Part shown: in pieces, positions 21,748 through 31,052 of the stretch
How positions within the stretch are numbered: the first letter of the stretch is position 1
Layout: each line of letters opens with the position of its first letter
Assembly: GCA_024196135.1 (NCBI GenBank)
Contig: JAMQCK010000283.1
Span: 1 to 31,655, forward strand
Reading direction: 5' to 3'
DNA from: Pleurotus ostreatus/Saccharomyces cerevisiae fusant
Lineage: Eukaryota > Opisthokonta
Length of the DNA stretch: 31,655 bases
The notes under the pieces: generated by a model
What the model was told of the DNA's origin: nothing
Databases searched by the model: none
The model's input: only the letters and a program-made list of their open reading frames with translations
Program-made: the position numbers and the translations under genes

Positions 21748-21870
21748 CGTGGTAGGAAGCAAGGTGCAAGTCGTCGGAGTGAGCCATCAAAACGGCGGGT
21801 GACGTAATCGTAAACCGGCCCGCTTCTCCCCACAAGCGCCCGGCCGTACACTTGCTCTGCACTGTCCATC
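21748..21870. promoter_or_regulatory. Compact divergent promoter of SPP2 and ISA2
   Basis: Only 123 bp separate the two start codons. A CRE/ATF-like TGACGTAA lies at 21800-21807 near the middle. No TATA box is visible in either direction, which fits housekeeping genes. Confidence 0.5.
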
Positions 21871-22636
21871 ATGTCTGCTGTCTTCCGACGAAGTGCACGA
21901 GACATGTGCAGGCGGTCGACGCTTCTTAGAGCCTCGACACGGCTTCCAGCGTCTTCAACACCTAGATGCATACACTCGACTGTTTTCCGCGCTCTAAGCA
22001 CGACGCCTGTGAGGCGGTATGCCAAGATACAGCCAACTCCGCCAGGAAAGATATCTAGACTATTGGCGTCCCCTTCCCCCGAATACATCGAGAAGGAGGA
22101 GATAAGCGTGGACCTTGTACCACCAGAGCAAGCGCGCCTGGAAATAACAGACCGTGCAGCAGAGGTGCGCGCCCCATTCCCCTCCCGATCACTCATGCTA
22201 AGTTCGGCCCGCCCACCCAGCACCTCCAACGCGTCGCCAACCAGCAGAAGGAACCTCTCGCTGGCCTGCGAATACTGGTAGAGTCCGGAGGCTGCCACGG
22301 CTACCAGTACAAGATGAGCATGTCCACCGCGCCCCAACCAGACGATTAGTAAGTGGATGTGTGACCCGCGCGATGGGATTCGCTGGCGCGGTGATTTGCC
22401 CCATACGCGCGGTGGGACCCGGGCAGTCGCTGATGCAGCTTCAATCCAGTCACTTTGAACATCCGGACGTCAAGCCATCCAACATATATGTCGACGCGGT
22501 CTCGTTGGCGCTCCTTAACGGTTCGACGATCGACTATGCCACAGAGCTCATTGGCAGCGCGTTCCGGGTGGCGGCCAATCCTCATGCAACGGATGGAGGA
22601 TGCGGATGTGGGGTCAGCTGGGAGCTCAAGGTGTAG
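21871..22636 (+). CDS. ISA2: Mitochondrial iron-sulfur assembly protein ISA2 (A-type)
   Basis: Matrix A-type Fe-S protein that, with ISA1 and IBA57, is needed to make [4Fe-4S] clusters for aconitase, lipoate synthase and respiratory enzymes. Three exons (21871-22164, 22221-22348, 22450-22636) give 202 residues. The first ~60 residues are Arg/Ser-rich, without acids in the early part (RRSARDMCRRSTLLRASTR), as in a presequence. The HesB/IscA domain follows: QARLEITDRAAE, then GLRILVESGGCHGYQYKMSM, NIYVDAVSLALLNGSTIDY and HATDGGCGCGVSWEL. The three conserved ligand cysteines are present (the one in ESGGCHGY and two in GCGCG). The second intron, 101 nt, is long for this window. Confidence 0.94.
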
Positions 22637-22863
22637 TCGCGCGGTTGACGTGCGGAAGCTGTTCACATCCTATCATGAGTATACTACACTGCCATGTCTA
22701 ATGCCACATCTCATCAGGACAATTGTATTCTATCAACCATGGTCACTCATATCATCGCTCACACATTGTTCGTCTGCAGCATAGCCCATTCACCTGCAAG
22801 TTGCAACAGCAAATAAATAGCAAAATACATAAGTATGCCAACATTACCGTCCACTATACATGT

Positions 22864-24743
22864 CTACGCGGCCCATCCACTCGCGGGCTGCAGTCGCTCG
22901 TGAAGCGACACGGCAGGAGGCCTCTGATATCGCACAGGCTCAATTCGCCCATACATCGGCGCCGTCCCATCGTACGGCATCCCCTGCTCCTCCCACGACT
23001 TCACGACCTCCTTGGTCACGAAGACGCCCGGGCTTGACGGGCGCTGCACATGTACTGGGTCCATCCCGGTCAGCTCGACGGTGTCGGACTCCTGCGTATT
23101 GGTGCGACTCTGGGTAGGAGGGTTAGTCGAAGCGAGGAGAGATTCGGGCAGTACGCTTGAGAATGCCTGCGCAACTCACCTGTGCCATCCACGACATTCC
23201 GCCCTTCCTCGACGCTAATCTTCGCGACCCTCTCGACCCGCTACCGCGCAGCTGCTCGGACAGCTCCTCGCGGCGCGCCTGCCTGCTGTTGAGGCTTCCG
23301 AGGAGGGAGTTACCGTAGGCTGGAGAAATTGATGTCAAGTTTCTACCGAGCGCGGACGTCTTTTACAGATACGAAAGACCTACCTTTCCCCAACAACGAA
23401 CACAGCGCAATCGTCACGAAGCCAGCGTCCCAGACCACGACGCAGATAAACGCGCCGAAGGCGATGGTGCTGCTGAGCAGCCCGTTGTTGACGGACATCA
23501 TGATGAGCTTGTTCACGACGCTGTCGGTTCTACAAAGAGGCGGACGCGTCAGCGACGAGCAGTTATGTTTTCAATGTTGAATTTGAAGGTGGGAAGTCGG
23601 CGATGGAGGCGACGCTAGCCACATACCGCTCATTCTTCGTCTTCCTGAACTGCAAGTAGTACACGAGCGAAGCCGTGATGAAGATATCCGTGCCCGCCGT
23701 GATAGCGAAGGACGAGGGGACGATCGCTCGGACGGCGGCAGACTCTTGAGCTACCTGTGGGATCAACCCAAGGAGTGCGAGAGCTAGGGGAGGGAATGTG
23801 AGTGTAAGGTGAAGACATTTGAGGCAACGGCTGAGCTCACCCCATCCCAAAGCTATCCGATAGCCGCATATGAGCCAACAAAAAGCGTTCGCGATGGCGG
23901 GGACTGCGTACCACATTGGGCGATGGATAGCAAGAACTGCAGGATGGACGGATCAGGAGGGTTCTGTCAGTTGGTGATTGAACAGGACGTACAATGAAGG
24001 ATGCGAGAAACCACTTCCTCCCACTCACTGCCAAAGTATGTGAGCCAAGCGAGGTATAGCTGAGGGACTCAACTCACATATAAAAACTTGACGAATGAAG
24101 AACAGGTGGATGAGCGTTGCAGACGTAGCCTGTCTTGCGATGAGGCTCCGATGTTTGCGACGGCAGCTGAGGAGCTTACATTTGTGAGGGTCGGGAACTG
24201 GTTTGACGTGAGGGTCAACGTTTGAACGTATCATGGATGCAGAGCTCTTACCATGACACTCCTGCCCAAATTAGGATGAGCATTATGGTGACGCAAGCTA
24301 GACAATCGACGTACCATACCAATTTCTCTATCGAAGGGAAATTGCCATAATTTATAACAAGGTAGTGCCACAAAGCGTGACTGATCAGTGCGACGTTTAT
24401 GGTCTGCAAGATCCTAAACGTATGTCAGGCAATAACTTCAAGCGCTACTAAGAGACTCACCCGACGGCAGCGACCTTCCCCACAGAGCCGTCGATCAATA
24501 CATTGTTCAGCTACCTCTCCAGACGACTTACTATGCCCTTCAGATAGATGCTGTCTTCCGGATATCTTCTGAAGTAGATGCACGTCTGCATGAACAAGAC
24601 GCCGTAGAAGCTGCGATAATCTCATCGTCAGAGGACGATCGAGAAGAGCTTCCATGAACGTACGCCGTGGACACAATCCCACCCACTAGGAGCGCACCAA
24701 CAGTCTCTCCTGGGGCATAATGAGGGGCTGGACCGGAGTTCAT
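22864..24743 (-). CDS. Seven-helix membrane protein, DUF6534 type
   Basis: Integral membrane protein of a family expanded in agaricomycetes, function unknown. I infer 12 exons and about 340 residues. Exon 1 is 24664-24743 (MNSGPAPHYAPGETVGALLV); exons of 14 nt (24461-24474) and 10 nt (24252-24261) are needed. Spliced segments read as successive hydrophobic helices: VGALLVGGIVSTAFYGVLFMQ, VGILQTINVALISHALWHYL, ATLIHLFFIRQVFILSGRKWF, FIFLLSIAQ plus ALALLGLIPQ, FAITAGTDIFITASLVYYLQF and LIMMSVNNGLLSSTIAFGAF, then FVTIALCSLLGKAYGNSLLG. The Q-x-R-K-T-K / TDSVVNKLI block before the last helices is typical. The C-terminal ~110 residues are polar and probably cytosolic. A receptor-like role is sometimes proposed for this topology, but nothing here proves it. 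Confidence 0.85.
24252..24261 (-). other. 10-nt microexon of the DUF6534-type gene
   Basis: GAGTGTCATG between a GGGCAG acceptor and a GTAAGA donor. It joins LVW to SVMA and keeps the frame between the second and third helices. Confidence 0.6.
24461..24474 (-). other. 14-nt exon of the DUF6534-type gene
   Basis: GTCGCTGCCGTCGG between a GGGAAG acceptor and a GTGAGT donor. It reads VAAVG and links SIYLKGI to ILQTINVALISHAL in frame. Confidence 0.65.
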
Positions 24744-25583
24744 CGCTGGAGGTCAATGGGGAGGAGGGGGGAGAGCAGTTAGGACATGAACGGAGGAGCT
24801 GAGTGTGTCCCGCAGCGCTCGGGCCCCGGGCTTTCTCGATACGACACCAAGTGGGTCTTGGGAGGCATATAGACGGCGATGGCACTAGACCCGGGGCATC
24901 ACTGATATCACTGCGACGGGCACTCGAACATCGTAGACTGAGGGCGTGCCGCGCCGCCCGCCCGCCCATAGAACCGTGCGGCGTTCGACAGGTCAAGAAG
25001 ATGATCAGCATCATGTCCCTTGGAGTTGGTGAGAGTTCGGATGGGGCCAGGAGGGGCGCATAATGAAGTACTCAATGTATAGCGATGACGAGTTCATGTT
25101 TGGGCTAAAAGCGTACACAATGCCCACCTTCGGTAGAACCGGGGGTAGTCCTGCCAAGCGCGTGTGCTTGAGTTCCCCCGTAAGTGTGTTTCGAGACATA
25201 GCCGACCTCTTTTGAGGTGAGAAGCTCGGGCTTATCGCCATACGAAGGTGATGTGAACAACGTGCGCAAGTATCGTGCAGGCGTTGCGTTTGTTGCGGCC
25301 GTCTGGGGTGTTATTCCGGACAAAGAAAAAGATCTGCCGCTTACGAGGCTGTTGTTTGATCGTTCACTATGCTCAAAAGCAAGGGATAGGCATTCTGCAG
25401 GCAATGAACACTGTGGGTCTAGGTTGAGAACGAATCGGTTGCAATAAGCCCTAAATTCCCACGCCACAATTGCTTTACCGTTGCACGGTCACGTGTATAT
25501 GGACCCACAAATGACAACGCGGACGTGCTTCCATCTTCGCTTCCCTTGACGCGCCTTGCATCCTGTCCGGAACGTCCATCACG
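24744..25583. other. Divergent intergenic region before HOP2
   Basis: 840 bp between the divergent DUF6534-type gene and HOP2. Open frames show no domain or consistent codon bias. A CACGTG E-box at 25490-25495 runs into GTATATGG, about 84 bases before the HOP2 ATG, and could be part of its promoter. No RNA gene or mobile element was seen. Confidence 0.55.
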
Positions 25584-26639
25584 ATGTCCTCGACTACAAC
25601 GAAGACTAAGTCGGACGTGAAGGTGCTGAAGGGGCAAGAAGGTGCGTCCATCTTGAGCTAGCGCGCTTCAAACCATCTGAACCAGGCGTACAGCGGAGGA
25701 TGCGGTTCTGGCATACATCAAGCAGGTGCGTGACGCATATACTCAGTTCAATCAGGACTCACCGACTCTCCCTAGATGAACAGACCCTTCGGGGCGGTCG
25801 ACGTATCCGCCAACCTCAAGGGCGCCGTCACGAAACCTCTGACGCAGAAAATCCTCGCTTCGCTGGCGGAGAAAGGGGAGATCGTGCAGAAGACATACGG
25901 TGTGTCATGCGCATCTGTTTTCCCCCGCGAGGCTAACGCTCTTGCCTAAGGAAAGATGAATTACTATGTCGCCGATCAGTCGAAGCTGGAGACGCTGCCG
26001 CAAGAGAAGATCGCGGAGCTTGAGAAGCAGCTTAAGACGACTGATGAAGAGCTCAAGACCGCAGCAGGAGATTTGCGAATGGCCACCAATGGTACTGTTC
26101 GTCCGTCTCTCTGGTTGGACGCGCTTACCAAGGATGTCCTAGAGCTCACGAAGATAAAGTCGACACCCAAAGACGATGAGCTGGACGTACAAATTGCGGA
26201 CATGACCTCGCAAGTGCGTCTCGATGCTTCCCCATCAGACATGGTTATATAACTTTGCACACGCCAGACATCAAAAGTGGAAGCGCACCTCAAAACCCTA
26301 CGCGCGGGCACGACGCTCATCTCCGCCGAAGAGCTGGCCAAAATCGAGGCCGAGTGGGGGAAGTGGCGCAGCGAATGGGTGCGAAGGAAGAAGATATTCA
26401 ACACGTACGTGCATGCTCTTTGTTACCCGCTGTTTTTGTGAATGTTGGCTGGCGCCGACGCTCCCCTTCTTAATGCACACCACAGATTCTGGGCCATCAT
26501 CTCCGACTCGATGACGCCGCAGGAGGCGGAGGTCGTCCAGGAGGATTTGGGCATCGAGCGCGATACACCGGAGCATATGAAGCTAGAGATAAGCGCGCTA
26601 TGCCAGCAAAAGATGGTACCAGCGAAGCGCAAGCGGTAG
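25584..26639 (+). CDS. HOP2: Meiotic homologous-pairing protein HOP2 (TBPIP/PSMC3IP)
   Basis: Works with MND1 to help Dmc1/Rad51 pair homologous chromosomes in meiosis. Seven exons (25584-25641, 25694-25725, 25776-25899, 25951-26091, 26143-26213, 26268-26404, 26486-26639) give 238 residues. The N-terminal winged helix reads AEDAVLAYIKQMNRPFGAVD and LTQKILASLAEKGEIVQKTYGK, followed by MNYYVADQSKLETLP. A coiled coil follows (KIAELEKQLKTTDEELKTAA), then the C-terminal block WGKWRSEWVRRKKIFNTFWA and DLGIERDT. The length agrees with the family. The 26092-26142 intron is 51 nt and stop-free in frame; its removal makes the coiled coil continuous (MATNELTKIKS). Expression is expected to be meiotic, so vegetative RNA-seq may not cover it. 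Confidence 0.93.
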
Positions 26640-26866
26640 GATGAGTGGCGTAGTAGAGATTCGTTGCTTGCTGGGACTCCTGCTTCATTACTTATTGCAA
26701 CTCGTGCTTTTGCTTTTGCTGCTCGTTGCTTCGTGCGCTTTTCCCTGGTTACACAGTACATCAATCATAAATACAAAGTCTGGATGGATCTATCAGCTCC
26801 TTTCGCCGCAATGTGCAGAACGGGCCTCACCCAATAATTTATCTCCTTTACCATGGATATCAGGCC

Positions 26867-27987
26867 CTAACGCTTCCTCGGCGATAGCGTCTCCTCAGAA
26901 GGTTGTGCCAACCTTTCCTTACGATGGATCGTGCTTGGCAAGGTGCTAGAGCTGTTCAAGGAGTTCGTAGAGGACTCGTATCGCAGCTTCGGGTTGTGCG
27001 TAATCCCGTAAAGTGGGGGCTCAAGGACGCCCGTTGATTCAGCCACAGGAGACGGGGCTCCTATGCAAGCACGAATGAGCAGGAGATGGCCTCCCGGGAG
27101 GGACAGCGCAGACGTACTGGGGTCAACATAAAGCGGCTCAACGACGGCATGGCTACTGCGCCTGCGTCGATGCCAAAGCAACAGTCCAAGCGCCAGAAGG
27201 AGGAGCGCCGCGCCTCCGAAGGTTCCCCCAACGATAGCGCCTATCCTCCCATTTCCTGAGCCGCTTGACGAGCTTGCGATTTGCGTTGGCGTAGGAGAAG
27301 TGCTCGATGATGGTGGAGTCATGTCGAACGGAAGAGTTGATGTCGTACGGGTGCTTTCCGTGGACGAGGGACTGGCAGAAGTCGTAGTACTTCGCTCGTC
27401 CGCGGGTCTTTCAACCTGATAGACCCAAAAGCTATCGAGGAACACTTCGGCCGTGCCAGCCTCGCGAACACCCGCAGAGGCATTTATCGCCTGGCCGGTG
27501 AGGACGCTTGGAGGTCGCGGTCAGTCGTGCGGGCGTATTGAAAGCGTTTGAACTCACTGAATCTCATCCATATCCCCGAGTACGTCCGAGGACCAGAGTT
27601 CGTCGTCGTAGAGGACATATCCCGGCTTGATGGCTTCGAGGGTGACAAGAGCCGAAGGGCCCTTGTCGATGCTGAAGGCAAATTGAACGCCGCCGGATCG
27701 CTCGTTCCTCGTCTAGGAGCTCGCGGATGAGTGTCCGAAGAGAGCGACGAGGAAGTAAATGTACGAACACCTCTCACGGTGATCTTGTGGCCTATACGAA
27801 TTATTGAGCGTGGGTGGCGACAGAATCAAGTGATGAACGTACCGAAGAAATTGACCCCGAAGCTGGAATTGTTGTTGCGCGGTGCGGAAGTCGTCGAGTC
27901 GTACTCCGAGGCGGTACCCATCTTATTCCACTCCCCAGAGTAGGTCACATTCAAGGCTCGGTCATCGAGGGTAACGTAGTTGCTCAT
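26867..27987 (-). CDS. Single-pass membrane protein with extracellular beta domain
   Basis: Five exons (27843-27987, 27778-27791, 27558-27712, 27118-27506, 26867-27060) give 298 residues. The first ~150 residues (SNYVTLDDRALNVTYSGEW and onwards, to EAGTAEVFLDSFWVYQVERP) look like the beta-sandwich found in many mushroom membrane proteins, with several N-x-S/T sites. A Ser/Thr-rich stalk follows, then one transmembrane helix (GAIVGGTFGGAALLLLALGL) and RRRR, which puts the C-terminus in the cytosol. No signal peptide precedes the start at 27987; either insertion relies on the internal helix or an upstream signal exon was missed (a CCCCAG acceptor lies just upstream). Exon 2 is 14 nt. Intron 4 (27061-27117) is 57 nt, in frame and stop-free. 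Ligand and role are unknown. Confidence 0.8.
27778..27791 (-). other. 14-nt exon of the single-pass membrane protein gene
   Basis: GCCACAAGATCACC between a GTATAG acceptor and a GTGAGA donor; it supplies GHKIT between VNFF and TRNERSGGVQF. Confidence 0.65.
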
Positions 27988-29141
27988 CGTGCGCGTAGAG
28001 CCTGGGGAATATGGAGCTGGAGGTACCCACGCAGACGTCGACCCGGTCCTCAGCGGTCAGCTGCACCTTATAACATGGGCGAACTCTCGGTGAAGATCCG
28101 AGACTCCTGGGAGACTATTCAGTCCGCTTGGTATTGATCCAAACGTGGATTAGGCAGAAGATATAGTTGTAACTGATTCGACTGATGCATCGTCGCCCTC
28201 TGTCAGCAAGGACCTCCTAAAGTGTATGGGATACATCTGCGTGTTGATTGAGGGAGATATGTTTGTGAGTGAGACACTACGGTGAGGGTGATCAGGTCAG
28301 AGCCAAGTCACGGCGGCAGAGGTTCCGGGGTAGTTTGTTGCGGCTTTCCCCACGAAGGCAAGGTTAGACAGCTTCAAGGCTATGTTGCTTTCGGAATTTC
28401 GCTGATTAGAGCATTCAAGGATCCCAGGCTGACATTTGACGACGTAAGGGTGCCTTCAAGCTGTAAGGACAGAAGCAAGCGCGACGTATGGCGATGGACG
28501 GTGGTGAGAAGGATGCGAATGTGACAAGTGACACCGTGGTAGAAACTCGAACTACCACGTGACTCCAGACGGAGAGCGCATCGAGTCCAAGTGCAAGTTG
28601 GTGTCGTCCAGGAGGTTCTCGGACTCCTGAGAGAGATTGTGACAGAGAGAGGCATCCGCAAAAGTCAATAATAATATCCCATAGATCCAATACGATCCAA
28701 ACCAAGGAAGGGGAGGACAACAACATGCCCGAACTGGTAGCCCATATGTACATCGCCCGAAGTACAGATGGCACGTATGATTAGCGACAGATGGCCCGGC
28801 TAGCGAGGATGGATGGATGAGTATATGTACAGTGGTAGGTAGGTTACAGCGGGTCATTATAGCTAAGGATGAGTACACATATACCGAAGGCGGGGGTGGG
28901 AGGAGCGGGGCGGGCGAGAAGGAGCAGATCTAGCCGATAAGTACGTCCAGGAGGAAGGGTGGAGAGTAGATAGGAAGAGAGCCGGAAAGAGTGTCATCGT
29001 TAGGTTCGTAACAGTCAGGACTCATAAAGGGGTGTCTCGAGGGCAAGCGTAGCCCTTAGTCTTTGTGAAGGGAGGAAACAGCCGACGAGGGCTTGGGTGC
29101 TAGAAGAGAATGTAAGAAAGGGTATAATAAACGAACCAGGC
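27988..29141. other. Intergenic region with a short coding-like island
   Basis: About 1.15 kb between two minus-strand genes. The right part is 3' flank of the gene ending at 29142; the left part is the promoter side of the membrane-protein gene. Apart from the coding-like island and hairpin near 28535-28626 (see findings) and a short GGAT run near 28806, I see no structure. Confidence 0.5.
28535..28559. repeat. Perfect 8-bp inverted repeat (hairpin)
   Basis: CGTGGTAG (28535-28542), a 9-base spacer and CTACCACG (28552-28559). The stem can be lengthened with one bulged base to include CAC/GTG. It is not a tRNA T-arm: the loop is nine bases and no A box or cloverleaf fits upstream. It could act in a 3' untranslated region or as a palindromic protein site. 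Confidence 0.5.
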
Positions 29142-30500
29142 TCACGCACTCCCGCCGTCCTCGGGCTTCTCAAAGGCGTCGCTGGGCACCTTGACGAGCT
29201 CGGCACCCGTGAACGCCTTCTGCTTGCCCTTGTCCTTTTTCTTCTTCGACTTCTTCTCGCTGGCGCCGAGGAACGGGTTGTCGCCCTTGCTCAACGTCGC
29301 CAGCGAGGTTGTCGACTGAGACGCCTCGCCGCCCTCATCAGGCTTCAGGTTTGAGCTGCTGCCTCCGCCACCGAACAGCCCGAACCACTTCTTGCCCTGC
29401 TCGGGCTGCTGCACCTCGTGCGCGTCCTCCTCGCCCTCGTTGATGACGTTGATGTCCGGATTGCGGTCATCCGCGTCGGACATGTTGATCTCCTCGCCAT
29501 CGCCTGCGAAGGGGTCCTCCTGGTTTTGGTCGTCGTCGGAGGTCTGTTGCCTCTGCCGGCGACGGCGACGGAAGAAGTCGCGCTCGGATGAGTTGCCGAA
29601 CATGTTGTTGCCGAGGCCGACGCGGATGCTGCTGGACGAGGCCTTCGCCTTCGCCCCGAACTTTCGGACGCCGGGCGGGAGCCAGCCGCGCTAAGGACGA
29701 GATAGATTAGCAGACGTCGTAAGACAAGATATGCACCCGCACCTTCTTCATGGCCTCCTCCTCGTTGATGAGCTCCTGCTCGATCTCCTCTGCGGTGCGC
29801 ACGCGCGGCGCAGGGGGTTCCGACGAGATGCCGAAGATGTACTTGAGCGCCTGAATGCGGCCGCCCTTTGGCGGGGGCTTTGGCGGACGCTCGACCTCGC
29901 TGGCATCTTCCTCGCCGTCGGTGGTCAAGCCCGGCGAGCGCGCGCCGAGCCCGCGACGCTTCAGCCACTCGCGCGTCTGCCCCGTGCCGGGCACGATGCG
30001 CGACACGCCACTGCGCCCGGACATGCCGCTCTTGATGCTCATGACATCGTCGCGGTCGTGCCCGTCGCGCACGTCGAAGGAGGTGATGACACCCTCGCGC
30101 ATGCGCGCGGCGAAGAACTGCTGCACGAGCACGCTCTGCAGCGACCCGTCGTCTTTCCAGAAGCGGATCTTGGACCAGTTGCCGCTGTTCGGTGGGTTCT
30201 CGACGAAGATGCGGGTAGTCATGGTGCGTAGTTTGAGGGTGGGGAGCTGGAGGACGGTCTCGAGGAGGGCATAGTCCATGCCACTGACCTCGTCCGGAGG
30301 GAGGCTGAACGTGCGCGTCCAGCCATGACGCCTGATCGTGGTAGCTGATAAGCGGAGGTAGGGTGGCGCGCAGGGATGAAGACTCACAAGGCGATGCAGT
30401 TCAGGTTACCCTCGACGTGGCCGTCGTTGTGCGTCCAGTCGGAGCGCTGTGAGCGATTGCTCATTTTCCGGTGAAGCGAAGACGTCTGCAACGAGGACAT
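29142..30500 (-). CDS. Hypothetical protein, 416 residues, Lys/charged C-terminus
   Basis: Three exons (30388-30500, 29743-30331, 29142-29690) give 416 residues. I do not recognise a family. The N-terminal ~120 residues look globular: NLNCIALRHGWTRTFSLPPD, YALLETVLQLPTLKLRTMTT and WSKIRFWKDDGSLQSVLVQQ, then FFAARMREGVITSFDVRDGH. The rest is mostly disordered and charged, with GRIQALKYIFGISSEPP, an acidic helix (AEEIEQELINEEEAMKKRG), FFRRRRRQRQQ, an acidic patch and a lysine cluster (KKSKKKKDKGKQK) that could be a nuclear signal. The first intron has two possible solutions; I chose GTGAGT..GATCAG because it gives a smooth CIALRHGW join. The start MSSLQTSS has a good context (GCCACGATG); open frame without an ATG extends upstream, so an earlier exon is possible. 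Confidence 0.75.
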
Positions 30501-31052
30501 CGTGGCGAGAGACGGCTTCGGGTCGATGATCGCTTTGACAGAATCTATGGTGACAGCAGGAAGGGGGCTAAGGAATAGAGAACAGAGAAGGGGGTATCAC
30601 TGCCACTAAGGGCGGGGCCGGCGGGGGAAGTTGCTGGTCAAAGGCAAGGTCTGCTGCGTGTGCCCGCGCTCCGACATCATAGCGTACCTATATAGTCGTC
30701 CTCATGGCAACAATTCACATCAAAAAAAATTCCAATGCTGGGCGGGGGATTCTTCTTGTTGCTTCTGAAGCTAAAGCTGATGAACGGAGTAAAGTGGCAG
30801 AATATGTAGCAGAAATTTGGACGCAGGCCGTTGAACGCAGACAACGGCAGTCCTGAGAGGTTCAGAGCCTTGGATCGACATCGCACATGGTCTGCCGGCG
30901 GATGTTGCCAATCAGATGCAATCAATGATTTCGAGGAGTGGATCTCCATTTAGAAGGCTTTGTTATGGCGAAACTGGGGTGAATTGTGGTAAGTCCGTGT
31001 TATGGGATAGAATGTTGGTACAGTAGCAAGTACAATCGAGTTCCTTATGCTC
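30501..31052. other. Intergenic region
   Basis: 552 bp between two minus-strand genes. The segment near 30501-30660 is promoter or possible upstream exon of the 416-residue protein. The segment from about 30690 to 31052 is AT-richer 3' flank of the kinase gene, with an A-run at 30721. No gene was recognised. Confidence 0.55.

Noticed and set aside
8622..22636. A mitochondrial gene cluster (LEU5, CBP3, ISA2)
   Set aside because: The three genes are spread over 14 kb among unrelated genes and on both strands; chance co-location is sufficient.
23837..24034. Exon encoding WYAVPAIANAFCWLICGYR-type helix in the DUF6534 gene
   Set aside because: Joining IAQC directly to ALALLGLIPQ through one longer intron keeps the frame and family pattern; adding this segment would break the helix order.
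28535..28600. Possible tRNA because of GTTCGAGTT next to a stem
   Set aside because: The loop is nine bases, position 61 is not C, and no A box, anticodon stem or acceptor stem fits on either side.
29345..29968. 207-codon Arg/Ala-rich minus-strand frame
   Set aside because: Out-of-frame reading of the 416-residue protein; its composition is the usual artefact of GC-rich coding DNA.
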